NCBI GenBank assembly: GCA_025210525.1
Contig: JAOARP010000053.1
Coordinates: 62,001 to 126,000 of the forward strand
DNA length: 64,000 nucleotides
Origin: Marinisporobacter sp.
GTDB lineage: Bacteria; Bacillota; Clostridia; Peptostreptococcales; Thermotaleaceae
Direction of reading: 5' to 3'
In this document: positions 8,079 to 16,531 of the stretch, in pieces
Layout: every line of letters begins with the position of its first letter
Position numbering within the stretch: the stretch's first letter is position 1
The notes under the pieces: generated by a model
What the model was told of the DNA's origin: nothing
What the model saw: the letters and a program-made list of their open reading frames with translations, nothing else
Databases searched by the model: none
Translations under genes and position numbers: made by a program

Positions 8079-9671
8079 ATGGAAAATAGAAAAAAAGTAA
8101 TTATCACGGAAAAAGTAGATAACGAGGGAGTAAAGTTACTTGAGAAACATTTAGATGTAGATATTTGTCTTGACATAACAAGAGAAGAATTATTAGAAAG
8201 AATACACGAATATGATGCAATTGTCGTTAGAAGTGCTACAAAAATAAATAAAGAATTAATGGAGAAAGCACTAAAATTAAAAGTCGTAGGAAGAGCTGGA
8301 AATGGTACAGATAATATAGATTTACCAGAAGCAACAAAGAGAGGAATTATCGTAGCGAACACACCAGCTAGTAATACCATGTCAGCAGCTGAGTTGGCTA
8401 TTACGCTTTTATTAGGGGTATCAAGAAATGTAACTCAAGCTAATAATTATATCAAATCAGGAAAATGGGAAAGAAATAGATTCAAAGGAGTAGAGCTTTA
8501 TAATAAAACATTAGGAGTTATTGGACTTGGTAGAATTGGTTCTTTAGTAGCAACAAGAATGAATGCTTTTGGAATGAAAGTAATTGCATATGATCCATAT
8601 ATTGCAGATGAGAGATTCAAAAGATTTAAAGTTGAGAAAAGAGATAATTTAAGAGAGTTAATAGAAGAATCTGATTTTATCACTGTGCATACACCAAAGA
8701 CAAAAGAAACTTATGGTATGATTGGAGAACAAGAAATTGAGTGGATGAAGCCAGGGGTAAGACTTGTAAATGACGCAAGGGGCGGAATCATTAATGAAGA
8801 GGCATTATTAAAAGGAATTCAAAGTGGAAAAGTTGCGAGTGCAGGACTAGATGTACATGAGGAAGAACCTAGCTTTGATAATCCATTATTTGAATGTGAT
8901 AATGTTATTGTAACACCACATATTGGAGCAAGTACAATAGAGGCACAAATCAATGTAGGGGTTACAGTTGCAGAGCAGGTAGTTAATGCATTGAATGGAG
9001 AAATCGTACCAAATGCAGTGAATCTTCCTACTCTTCATAGAGATGAATTAGCCGTGATGAAACCATATATTGAATTAATGGAAAAGCTAGGAAAAATCTA
9101 TTATCAATTACATCATGATCCTATTGAGCATGTAAGCATTGAGTATTGGGGAAGTGTTGCAAATCAAGATGTAGAGATGAGTACCATTGCTTTTACAAAG
9201 GGACTTTTACAACCTGTAGTAGAAGATAAAGTAAATTATATTAATGCAAAGCTACTAGCCGAGCAAAGAGGGATTGGCATAGAGCAAAGAAAAATAAAAG
9301 AAAATTATAATGGATATACAGATTATATTGAAGTGAAGATCAAGACAAAAGAAAATACATTTGTTATTGCAGGAAATCTATCTTCTAAAAAAGAAGGAAG
9401 AATCGTAAAAATTGAAGGATATGAAGTGGATGTAAATCCAACAAAGCATATGTTATTTGTACAAAATATGGACGTTCCAGGTGTGATTGGACACATTGGT
9501 ATGGGACTTGGAGAAGAAAAGATCAATGTCGGAACCATGCAGGTAGGAAGAAATGCTATAGGAAAAGAAGCGTTGATGGTTCTAACAATAGATGATGAAG
9601 TATCTAATGATAGCTTAAGAAAATTGATGCAAAAAGAAAACGTACTATGGGCAAAATATGTAAGACTTTAG
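8079..9671 (+). CDS. serA: D-3-phosphoglycerate dehydrogenase
   Basis: 530 residues. It catalyses the first committed step of serine synthesis, oxidising 3-phosphoglycerate with NAD. Seen: the NAD-binding GLGRIG at 149-154, catalytic Arg234 (NDARGG), Glu263 (EEEP) and His281 (TPHIGAST). These are followed by the allosteric substrate-binding domain (about 325-450) and a C-terminal ACT domain (about 455-530) that usually gives serine feedback. This is the long form of the family. The serine T-box leader upstream fits well. No serC partner is adjacent. Confidence 0.95.
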   Translation: MENRKKVIITEKVDNEGVKLLEKHLDVDICLDITREELLERIHEYDAIVVRSATKINKELMEKALKLKVVGRAGNGTDNIDLPEATKRGIIVANTPASNTMSAAELAITLLLGVSRNVTQANNYIKSGKWERNRFKGVELYNKTLGVIGLGRIGSLVATRMNAFGMKVIAYDPYIADERFKRFKVEKRDNLRELIEESDFITVHTPKTKETYGMIGEQEIEWMKPGVRLVNDARGGIINEEALLKGIQSGKVASAGLDVHEEEPSFDNPLFECDNVIVTPHIGASTIEAQINVGVTVAEQVVNALNGEIVPNAVNLPTLHRDELAVMKPYIELMEKLGKIYYQLHHDPIEHVSIEYWGSVANQDVEMSTIAFTKGLLQPVVEDKVNYINAKLLAEQRGIGIEQRKIKENYNGYTDYIEVKIKTKENTFVIAGNLSSKKEGRIVKIEGYEVDVNPTKHMLFVQNMDVPGVIGHIGMGLGEEKINVGTMQVGRNAIGKEALMVLTIDDEVSNDSLRKLMQKENVLWAKYVRL

Positions 9672-9679
9672 AAAAAAAG

Positions 9680-9711
9680 CCACCCAATCAAATTGAATGG
9701 GTGGTTTTTAC
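9680..9711 (+). terminator. Terminator after serA
   Basis: CCACCCA pairs with TGGGTGG around a short loop and is followed by T5. It sits between convergent genes. Confidence 0.8.
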
Positions 9712-9722
9712 AATAAAGAACA

Positions 9723-10082
9723 TTAGCAACCATATTTACATGGATCGCATGGAGGAAAGGCTTTGATACGCTTAATATGACTACAGCGTATACGAACCTT
9801 ACGGAAATATCCATCCATATAGGCACATACTTGGATATACTCTAAACAAATACACTCTAAATATCCACAGATATCTCTATCTGGATAATGAGAAGAATGA
9901 TTTAAAGTTACCCCAATAATACTTCCAAGAGGAGGAAATTGAAGATTTTTACATGGATAATCGCAACATGGCTTTGGTAAATATGCATCGTTGCATGCTT
10001 CAACTATATTGTCGTTGAATCCATCTAAAAAATCTTTCAATTCATATATTTTTTCTCTTATATCTTTTAAATTATCTGACAT
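9723..10082 (-). CDS. Cysteine-rich small protein of unknown function
   Basis: 119 residues with 12 cysteines, several in pairs (PCCDYPC, GYLECIC, PPCDPCKYGC), no signal peptide and no membrane segment. The first 35 residues look helical and charged. I do not recognise the family. The Cys pattern would suit a metal-binding protein or a cross-linked spore-coat component, but nothing nearby proves either. The ATG at 10082 has the better 7-nt spacing to GGAGG (the codon just before it is also ATG). It is transcribed towards serA and is monocistronic. Confidence 0.75.
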   Translation of the reverse strand: MSDNLKDIREKIYELKDFLDGFNDNIVEACNDAYLPKPCCDYPCKNLQFPPLGSIIGVTLNHSSHYPDRDICGYLECICLEYIQVCAYMDGYFRKVRIRCSHIKRIKAFPPCDPCKYGC

Positions 10083-10213
10083 CATGTTACCTCCTTCCTT
10101 TTTCGATACATTATATTCAGGGGTTGTCCTTTTGTTACAAAGCTGTAAAGAAAGTATGATATATTTTAAATAGAGTATAGGAAAAATACTTTATTATCGA
10201 TGGGAGGTTTGAA

Positions 10214-11707
10214 ATGAAAAAATTAGGGCTGATATTGTTAGGCATATTATTGTTATTGACAGGATGTAGTGAAAAAGAAATAGAGAAAGGTACACATCCT
10301 ACATTGATTGTAGAAGATTATAATGGGATAGATCCTGAAAAGATGGATCAATATAATATGGACATAATATTTTCGCCAGAGGATGCTACCATTAAAGGAA
10401 CACAAAAGATTAATTATATCAACAAGGAAAATACTTCATTAGGAGAAGTTTATTTTCATCTATATCCAAATAGTTTTCGAAAAAAGGAAACGGTTCCATT
10501 TTTGATGGATGACTTTGACCGTGCTTATCCAGATGGATTTAAACCTGGCTATATAAATATAGAAAAAATGTTAGTGGATGGAGAACCTATAGATTATGAA
10601 TTTAAAGGAGACGGGCAAACCATCATGAAAGTGTCACTAGCTAAGGCGCTGGAACCGAATGATGAAGCTTCAATAGAAATGACATATACTATAAAAATAC
10701 CTCCTGCTCAGGAACGGTTTGGATATGGAGACAATACCTTTAATCTCGGAAATTGGTATCCTGTTGCAGCTGTTTATGATGAAAGTGGCTGGAATTTAGA
10801 TCCATACTATCCTTTAGGAGATCCTTTCTATAGTGATATAAGTAATTATCATGTACACATAGAAACGCCAAAGGACTATATTGTTGCAGCATCAGGAAAT
10901 ATTTTAAAAGATGAAATTGTAGGTAATAAAAGAAATTGGGATATAGAAGCAAAGCTCATGCGTGATTTTGCCTTTGTTATGAGTAAAGACTTTGAAGTAG
11001 TAGAGAAGGATGTAGAAGGGACTATTTTAAAGATGTATTTTATGAAGGATGTAAATCAAGGAATGGCAGATTTAGCAATGGAGGCATCAGAGAAATCATT
11101 GAAGACTTTTAATAAAGCATATGGAAAATACCCTTACGGACAGTATTCTGTAGTACAGACAAATTTCCCTAGTGGTATGGAGTATCCAGGGATTGTCTTT
11201 ATTGATAAAAATGCATATACCAATGAATATGGAAACTATTTAGAAATTGTCATCGTTCATGAAACAGGGCATCAATGGTGGTATGGAGTTGTTGGTAATG
11301 ATGAAATTGATGAAGCATGGCTTGATGAAAGTTTAACCTCTTATTCAGAGGTAGTTTATATAAGAGAGAATTTTGGGAAAGAAAGAGGAAACCAATACCA
11401 TAAACATACAAATGAAGAATATTATAAAGATAAGGCAGCATCTATAGAAAATGAAACGATTTTAAGATCCTTGAATGAATTTGAAGGATGGGATGATTAT
11501 GGAACTTTGGTTTATAATAAAGGGGCTATGTTTTTAAATGATCTTTATGAAAAGTATGGGAAACAAAGATTCTATGAGATTATGAAAAAATATTATGAAA
11601 CGTATCGTTTTAAGAATGCTACTACAGAGGACTTTAAAAGAATTTGTGAAGAAGTGACAGGAGATGATTTAGATAATCTCTTTAATAAATGGTTGCTAGC
11701 ACAGTAA
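10214..11707 (+). CDS. M1-family metallopeptidase lipoprotein
   Basis: 497 residues. A lipoprotein signal peptide ends at a Leu-Thr-Gly-Cys lipobox (Cys at about residue 18), so the enzyme is anchored outside the cytoplasmic membrane. An M1 aminopeptidase N-like domain follows, with zinc site His349-Glu-x-x-His353 and Glu372 (HETGHQWW, then DEAWLDESL). The substrate-anchoring motif is GMEYPG, a variant of the family's GxMEN. It probably trims peptides at the cell surface. The ATG is preceded by GGGAGG. The gene is monocistronic with its own terminator. Confidence 0.92.
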   Translation: MKKLGLILLGILLLLTGCSEKEIEKGTHPTLIVEDYNGIDPEKMDQYNMDIIFSPEDATIKGTQKINYINKENTSLGEVYFHLYPNSFRKKETVPFLMDDFDRAYPDGFKPGYINIEKMLVDGEPIDYEFKGDGQTIMKVSLAKALEPNDEASIEMTYTIKIPPAQERFGYGDNTFNLGNWYPVAAVYDESGWNLDPYYPLGDPFYSDISNYHVHIETPKDYIVAASGNILKDEIVGNKRNWDIEAKLMRDFAFVMSKDFEVVEKDVEGTILKMYFMKDVNQGMADLAMEASEKSLKTFNKAYGKYPYGQYSVVQTNFPSGMEYPGIVFIDKNAYTNEYGNYLEIVIVHETGHQWWYGVVGNDEIDEAWLDESLTSYSEVVYIRENFGKERGNQYHKHTNEEYYKDKAASIENETILRSLNEFEGWDDYGTLVYNKGAMFLNDLYEKYGKQRFYEIMKKYYETYRFKNATTEDFKRICEEVTGDDLDNLFNKWLLAQ

Positions 11708-11715
11708 TAATATAA

Positions 11716-11747
11716 AACCACAGGAAAAAATACCTGTGGTTTTCTTC
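11716..11747 (+). terminator. Terminator after the M1 peptidase
   Basis: AACCACAGG pairs with CCTGTGGTT and is followed by a T-rich tail. Confidence 0.85.
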
Positions 11748-11785
11748 ATGTTTTTCCTTTAATATATAGATAAGGGGGAAGAACA

Positions 11786-12964
11786 GTGAAAAGAATTACA
11801 GTAATTATCATTACATTTATTTTATTACTAAATAGTCCAATTAGTTTTGCAGATACTAAAGTTAACGTGAATGCACGAGCTGCATTACTTATAGAAGAGA
11901 CGTCAGGAGAAGTATTATTTTCTAAAAATGTAAAAGAACGATTTGCACCAGCTAGTATCACAAAATTAATGACGTATCTTGTTGCTATAGAAGCTGTAGA
12001 AAAAGGAAAGGTTTCTCTGGAGGATATAGTAACCATAAGCGATCAAGCGGCAAATGAAAAAGGAGCAAGTTATAGATTAAAGGCTGGAGAAAAGATAAAA
12101 TTAAGAGAACTTATAGAGACCATGATGATTGTATCTGCAAATGATGCAGCTTTTGCTATTGCAGAGCATGTAGGCGTAAGTATGGAGAACTTTGTTAGGA
12201 TGATGAATGAAAAAGCCAAAGAGTTAGGGATGGTAGATACTCATTTTGTAAATCCTAATGGGATGCCAGAGGTAGGCGAAGGAAATAGGATGAGTGCAAA
12301 GGATATAGGAATACTAGCAAAATATATTATTCAGCATCATAAAGAAGAAATATTGCCTCTTACAGATCAAGAATTTTATCAAAATTCAAAAAGAAATTTC
12401 TATAAAAAAAGCACCAATGGTCTCTTAAAGGTCATACCTAATGTAGATGGATTAAAAACAGGATATACTAGTGAAGCAGGGTTTTGTTTAACTTCTACTA
12501 TGAATGTAAACAAAGAAAGTGAAGATGAAAAGGATTTTAGATTGATTTCTGTAATCCTTGGAACAAAAAGCGATTGGAGTCGAGTCCGTGAAAGTGAAAA
12601 GCTTTTAAATTATGGAATGGATAATTTCATAAAAAAAAGAATTATAAAAGTAAAAGAGCCTATTGAAGAAATCAACTTATGGGAATCAAAAGAGCTACCT
12701 ATTAAGCTTTTAGCCAAGGAAAATGCTTGGGGCTTTGGAGAAAAAGATAAAATAGAAAAGGGCAGAGAAGTTGCTTTATTGGAAGAAATGCCTTTTCCAA
12801 TTGTAAAAGGGCAAAAGCTTGGAGAGGTAAAAGTTACATTATACAATGATAAAGTTATAACAATGGATCTAATCAGTGATAGAGATGTGAAAAAGATCCC
12901 TTTTAAAGTATTTATAAAAAATTTCTGGTCTGTGCTAGGAAGTTTAATATCTAATGTTATGTAA
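11786..12964 (+). CDS. D-alanyl-D-alanine carboxypeptidase (DacF/DacA-type, S11)
   Basis: 392 residues from a GTG start behind GGGGGAA. A signal peptide (about 1-22) is followed by a penicillin-binding peptidase S11 domain with the three active-site motifs: Ser57-x-x-Lys60 (SITK), Ser117-Ala-Asn119 and Lys224-Thr-Gly. A C-terminal PBP5-like beta domain (about 270-355) and a terminal amphipathic helix would hold it on the outer face of the membrane. It removes the terminal D-Ala of peptidoglycan pentapeptides. Twenty-four bases downstream is the selenoprotein gene, probably co-transcribed. Confidence 0.93.
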   Translation: MKRITVIIITFILLLNSPISFADTKVNVNARAALLIEETSGEVLFSKNVKERFAPASITKLMTYLVAIEAVEKGKVSLEDIVTISDQAANEKGASYRLKAGEKIKLRELIETMMIVSANDAAFAIAEHVGVSMENFVRMMNEKAKELGMVDTHFVNPNGMPEVGEGNRMSAKDIGILAKYIIQHHKEEILPLTDQEFYQNSKRNFYKKSTNGLLKVIPNVDGLKTGYTSEAGFCLTSTMNVNKESEDEKDFRLISVILGTKSDWSRVRESEKLLNYGMDNFIKKRIIKVKEPIEEINLWESKELPIKLLAKENAWGFGEKDKIEKGREVALLEEMPFPIVKGQKLGEVKVTLYNDKVITMDLISDRDVKKIPFKVFIKNFWSVLGSLISNVM

Positions 12965-12988
12965 GGGAAAATAGAAAGGATGAGAAAC

Positions 12989-13273
12989 TTGAAGATTATT
13001 ATAGAAGAAAAATTAAGAGAATACTTAATGAAAAAGAATAAAAAAGCTATAACTGTAAAACTTCAAGTAAGTTCCTTATGTTGATCACATACACCTATGC
13101 CCTATGCTAGGGCAATAGAACCGTCAGATTTAGAAGAATATGATCATTTTCAAGTAGATGGCATAAATATATATGTATATAAAGGTGCTCGTGTAGAAAA
13201 TACTTTAAAATTAGTACTCAGAAATTATCTACTGTTCAAGCAAATAGAAATACAAGGAATAAGTATACTATAG
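12989..13273 (+). CDS. Small selenoprotein, CC/Se-motif type (in-frame TGA read as Sec)
   Basis: 94 residues if the TGA at 13082-13084 is read through. The frame is open on both sides of that codon and continues to TAG at 13271. TGA encodes residue 32 and directly follows Cys31, giving Ser-Ser-Leu-Cys-Sec-Ser-His-Thr. A hairpin suited to a bacterial SECIS begins 10 nt after the TGA. I recall a clostridial family of about 95 residues annotated as CC/Se motif (seleno)protein, in which the position is Cys or Sec; the helix, beta-strand and vicinal Cys/Sec layout agrees. The TTG start lies 8 nt after AAGGA; an ATG at 12980 overlaps that site. Function unknown, likely redox or metal chemistry. Confidence 0.8.
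13095..13118 (+). promoter_or_regulatory. Predicted bacterial SECIS hairpin
   Basis: CTAT-GCCCTA, loop TGC, TAGGGC-A-ATAG: a stem of 10 or more pairs with one bulged A. It starts 10 nt downstream of the in-frame TGA, inside the coding sequence, with G in the small apical loop. Distance and shape fit bacterial SelB-binding SECIS elements. Confidence 0.7.
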
Positions 13274-13275
13274 CC

Positions 13276-13304
13276 TTGACAAATGTAAGAAATAGGATTA
13301 TCCT
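13276..13304 (+). promoter_or_regulatory. Promoter for tRNA-Arg
   Basis: TTGACA and TATCCT are spaced by 17 bp. The start is predicted about 15 nt before the tRNA 5' end. Confidence 0.65.
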
Positions 13305-13325
13305 ATTAATGATATTCATATTTGT

Positions 13326-13401
13326 ACACCCGTAGCTCAGGGGATAGAGCGTCGGTTTCCTAAACCGTGCGTCGCTGGTTCGATTCCAGTCGGGTGTACC
13401 A
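13326..13401 (+). tRNA. tRNA-Arg (anticodon CCT)
   Basis: 76 nt with an encoded CCA. The acceptor stem ACACCCG/CGGGTGT, D arm GCTC...GAGC, anticodon loop TTCCTAA with anticodon CCT at 13359-13361, and T arm with GGTTCGATTCC all pair. Its 3' half is duplicated twice downstream (20782 and 23422), so it is the integration target of mobile islands while remaining intact itself. Confidence 0.97.
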
Positions 13402-13545
13402 TTAAATAGCCTTGCTTTCCTTGGTTTTTCAAGGAAGGTGAGGTTTTTTGTTTTGTGGGGGATTTTCAGTTAGTTGCTAGTTGTTTCTAAAAAATGCTAG
13501 TTGCCGTCGTCGTTACGACGTCAAAAGGACGTCGGAGAGGAATTT
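13356..13545 (+). repeat. Attachment-site repeat, copy 1 (tRNA 3' half plus flank)
   Basis: From the anticodon loop to about 13545, this segment recurs with few changes at 20782 and more diverged at 23422. The outer part contains GACGTC-rich inverted repeats (CGTCGTTACGACG, GGACGTCGG) that could be recombinase arm sites. It forms the left end of element A. Confidence 0.85.
13410..13449 (+). terminator. Terminator of tRNA-Arg
   Basis: CCTTGCTTTCCTTG pairs imperfectly with CAAGGAAGGTGAGG and is followed by T6. The hairpin is preserved in the other two attachment repeats. Confidence 0.75.
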
Positions 13546-13771
13546 GTGGGTGGTAGGGGTTGCAATAAGGATGTGTTTATAGACTGATAATTTAATAAGA
13601 AAATGATATTTGGGACAATTAGAACTAAGCTGTATTATAAATAACTGCGATTTTTCTACTAAAATATAGAAAATAACATGCAATTAATGTATATTATTAG
13701 TAGACATCGTTAGAAATTTATAGTGATTTATATATTTTAACATAAGTTAATGGTAGCTTGGGGGGAGTTAA
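13546..13771 (+). other. Left-end flank of element A
   Basis: A stretch with GTGGGTGGTAGGGGTTGC near 13547-13564 is matched near 23606 after the third attachment copy, so it belongs to the mobile element's left end. The rest is AT-rich and probably contains the promoter for the following two genes. I could not choose a -35 and -10 pair with confidence. Confidence 0.5.
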
Positions 13772-14167
13772 TTGTCTAGGGTTAAAATCGATACGGAGTA
13801 TATGAATGGAGAAGGATTAACACAAGGAGCGCAAAAAGAATTAGAGAGAAAAATAGAAGATTATATAGTTGTAATAGTATCTCAAGCAGGGTTAAGTGAG
13901 AGCAGGAATAGGAAAGATGGTATTAGTCCTGAAATAACGGCATCTCATATAGCTGAAGCAGATTGGATGTGTAGAAGAGGCTTAATAAGAAAAAAGATTA
14001 GTAAAAAATCAATTTGGCTAAGGATTTCCCAATTAATTGGGTCAACTGTAATAGGGGTAGGTGCATCTAATATCAAAGAGACATATGGGGTAGCATTAAC
14101 GATTATTGGATTCATGGTTGCTGTACTTGCGTATGTTTTTGAGTTAGAAGATAATAGAGATAGTTAG
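13772..14167 (+). CDS. Small membrane protein with histone-fold-like N-terminus; partner of the TIR protein
   Basis: 131 residues from TTG behind GGGGGGAG. Residues about 17-66 form three predicted helices. The pattern (Ala-Gln-Lys-Glu-Leu-Glu start, long middle helix, then Pro-Glu-Ile-Thr-x-x-His-Ile-x-x-Ala) resembles the histone fold of archaeal HMf-type proteins. Two hydrophobic segments follow (about 85-101 and 106-125) and a short acidic tail. The gene directly after it, 11 bp away, repeats the same layout. I infer a heteromeric membrane complex; no named family is claimed. It is the first gene of the defence island in element A. Confidence 0.7.
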   Translation: MSRVKIDTEYMNGEGLTQGAQKELERKIEDYIVVIVSQAGLSESRNRKDGISPEITASHIAEADWMCRRGLIRKKISKKSIWLRISQLIGSTVIGVGASNIKETYGVALTIIGFMVAVLAYVFELEDNRDS

Positions 14168-14178
14168 GGGGGGTTAAA

Positions 14179-15399
14179 TTGAAAGATATTTTATTTACTG
14201 ATGAAGCTAATAAAGCAATAGAAGATAGATGTTCAAAATTTAAAGAAGAATTAAAGTTATTAGCAAGTAAAGAAGCTTTAAAACAAAGAGGAGAGCCAAT
14301 AGAAGTCACAAAATGTGATGTTTTACGAGTATGTAATAATTCGAAATACAATGATGAATATATGTTACCTAAAACTAATTTAGTAATAAGAATATATTTT
14401 TTTATGGGAGTACTATTGTCTTTTATTGGATTAGGATATCCGTTTATTAAAGATTTTTTATATAAAGCTAATAGTGATACTATAAGAGGGGTATTAATTA
14501 CTTCTTTGGGACTAGTTACCATAACCATATCCTATATAACTAGAGAATTCATTAATTTTAGACATAGAAAATTTGAGATTGAGAGATATAAATATGAAGA
14601 GATTAGCATTAGGGATGATATAAACAATATTGAATCTACTGATACATCCGATATAGACAATGAAGATGATGAATATAATTATTTAGAAGATAATAATTAT
14701 ATTAAGTTGATTGCAAAAGTAAATCCAAAGATTGTGGTTATGCAGTCGTGGTTGGAGATTGAAAAAGCAATTCATAATATATTATACAGAAATATGGTTC
14801 AATATAATGATAGAAATAAACTTAATCTTCGAAGGTGTCTAGAAATTCTGTATGAAAATAATTATATTGATAAAGAGACTTTGAATAAGCTAGATAAAAT
14901 GCGCATGCTTAGAAATAAAATTGCTCATAGCAGCGAGGAATTAGAAGTAAGCTATGAAGAAGCTAAAGAGTATAATCTATTATCAATTAAGGTAATTAAC
15001 AAATTATATAAATTAAATCCATTAAAAAAGGTATATATAATATCTGATGTTAATAATTATTCACATATAGATTTAATAAAATCATGGAATTTTGAGGGGA
15101 ATTCTTTTATGCAAATAGTTGATTCTAATAAATGTAGTAATCACAATGAGTATATTAACAGTTTAATAAATGAGCAAATTAAAAAATGTGATATAGTATT
15201 ACTTATAATAGGTGAGGACACATTAAAAAGTGAATGGGTTAATCATGAGATAGAAGTAGCTAAAATAAATAATAAAGAAGTAATTGCTGTAAATGTATCT
15301 AATAATGAATTAGATATTAGCATTGAAAACTGTCGTATTATAGATAAGCTGACTAAAGAGAATTTAATGAGAGAAATATACTCAAATGATAGAGTCTAA
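14179..15399 (+). CDS. Membrane protein with histone-fold-like, HEPN-like and TIR-like domains
   Basis: 406 residues from TTG behind a G-rich site. Layout: a histone-fold-like N-terminus (about 7-52, with ALKQRGEPIEVTKCDVLRV resembling the histone helix 2-loop-helix 3 end), two membrane segments (about 66-94 and 103-124) and an acidic linker (145-175). A helical HEPN-like domain (about 180-278) carries Arg245-Asn-Lys-Ile-Ala-His250, the R-x4-H motif of HEPN nucleases. A TIR-like domain of the DUF1863/ThsB sort follows (about 283-400; KCDIVLLIIGEDTLKSEWV, then HEIEVA). TIR and HEPN domains are typical abortive-infection effectors. Function as phage defence is inferred from domains and island context. 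Confidence 0.75.
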   Translation: MKDILFTDEANKAIEDRCSKFKEELKLLASKEALKQRGEPIEVTKCDVLRVCNNSKYNDEYMLPKTNLVIRIYFFMGVLLSFIGLGYPFIKDFLYKANSDTIRGVLITSLGLVTITISYITREFINFRHRKFEIERYKYEEISIRDDINNIESTDTSDIDNEDDEYNYLEDNNYIKLIAKVNPKIVVMQSWLEIEKAIHNILYRNMVQYNDRNKLNLRRCLEILYENNYIDKETLNKLDKMRMLRNKIAHSSEELEVSYEEAKEYNLLSIKVINKLYKLNPLKKVYIISDVNNYSHIDLIKSWNFEGNSFMQIVDSNKCSNHNEYINSLINEQIKKCDIVLLIIGEDTLKSEWVNHEIEVAKINNKEVIAVNVSNNELDISIENCRIIDKLTKENLMREIYSNDRV

Positions 15400-15482
15400 T
15401 ATGCAAAGAATAAACCACTGTTATTTATTATATGGAGTTTAATATGATTCTCTTTAAACTAATTAAATCAACAAAAATATAA

Positions 15483-15527
15483 AGGGCTGCTACAAAGTAA
15501 TTAACTATTTTGTAGTAAGCCTCTTTT
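15483..15527 (+). terminator. Terminator after the TIR-like gene
   Basis: AGGGCTGCTACAAAGTA pairs with TATTTTGTAGTAAGCCT, followed by CTTTT. It closes the two-gene unit. Confidence 0.8.
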
Positions 15528-15654
15528 AAATTTCCATAGATACACATTATTTAACGCTTATTTTATTTTTAAAATCAAGTAGAATATTCATTAATAATAA
15601 AAACTATAAAAAGCACCTTGTAGACGACGTATATATAAGCAAATGATTTTTGAC

Positions 15655-15683
15655 TTGACACTTTTAAAAAAAAGTCCTATAAT
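15655..15683 (+). promoter_or_regulatory. Strong sigma-A promoter for the ImmA module
   Basis: Consensus TTGACA and TATAAT at exactly 17-bp spacing, with the start about 30 nt before the following gene. Confidence 0.85.
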
Positions 15684-15718
15684 ATAGACGAAAAATAAAA
15701 AATGAAGGAGAAAATGTG

Positions 15719-16501
15719 ATGGAAGATTATGGGGTGTTAATTGATAAGTCACCTGATTTTATAAAAAGAATAGAGAAAAGTTTATCTAGCGCAATTGGCG
15801 ACGATATAAAAATTGATATAAAAGTTAATGAGTTGGATACTAGAAATAGCATACCAAATAGAATATGGGATTTTATAAATAGAAATATCAGCAAAAACTT
15901 TCCTAAAGAGAATTATATTGCAAAGCCAACAAAACGTGGTATATGGGAGATGAAACCAATCTTTGAGAAAAGTACAGGGATATTATATACGTTAATGAGA
16001 GAAGAACGTATAGAAGAACTAAGAAAAGAGATACCTAAAAGAAGAAGTGCTCATTATGCACAAGCTTTAGCAGAAGTTTTGAATAAAGATTTAATGACAC
16101 ATCAAGAGCAATTAAGTTTTTTTCAACAACGGAGTTATTATGATGAAGAAAAAATAAATCAAATAGTACATAAAATTTTTAATGATTTAAGCATTCCGGA
16201 CAATATTGTAAAACACCATGCCATAATATTATTTAGTAGTAATAATTATGAGTTGATATCATTAAGATGTTGTTTAGTTAAAAGTGACTTAACTATTGTA
16301 GCGGAGCGTGATTGGAGTAGTTATATCGAAGTTAATGAAAGTACAGTAGCTGAATTGATTGTAGAATCGGAACCAAGTTATATAAATCCAACAAGTGGAC
16401 TAAAACTTAAACAAAAAGCAAAAGATAAAATTGGTCAGGGAAAACGTCATAATGTGAAAAAAGACGTGAAGAAAGAAGAAGACATTAAGAATAATGAATA
16501 A
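15719..16501 (+). CDS. Uncharacterised partner of an ImmA/IrrE regulator (possibly DUF5986-like)
   Basis: 260 residues from ATG, 8 nt after AAGGAG (a GTG lies just before). No signal peptide or membrane segment. The C-terminal 35 residues are very Lys-rich and probably disordered. The middle contains a mixed alpha/beta region (about 140-215). I recall DUF5986 proteins beside XRE/ImmA genes and this resembles them, but I could not verify it. It is co-transcribed with the metallopeptidase regulator 30 bp downstream from a consensus promoter. Likely a component that ImmA cleaves or that works with it; this is inference. Confidence 0.6.
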   Translation: MEDYGVLIDKSPDFIKRIEKSLSSAIGDDIKIDIKVNELDTRNSIPNRIWDFINRNISKNFPKENYIAKPTKRGIWEMKPIFEKSTGILYTLMREERIEELRKEIPKRRSAHYAQALAEVLNKDLMTHQEQLSFFQQRSYYDEEKINQIVHKIFNDLSIPDNIVKHHAIILFSSNNYELISLRCCLVKSDLTIVAERDWSSYIEVNESTVAELIVESEPSYINPTSGLKLKQKAKDKIGQGKRHNVKKDVKKEEDIKNNE

Positions 16502-16531
16502 TCTACTTGATTATTCAGGGAGGCAAGAAAG

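Noticed and set aside
13082..13084. TGA as an ordinary stop giving a 31-residue peptide
   Set aside because: Coding-like sequence continues in the same frame for 62 codons, follows a Cys codon and is backed by a well-placed hairpin; Sec decoding explains it better.
13500..13545. CRISPR-like short repeats (GACGTC/CGTCGT words)
   Set aside because: The repeats are inverted and clustered at element ends with no regular spacers; they fit recombinase arm sites better.
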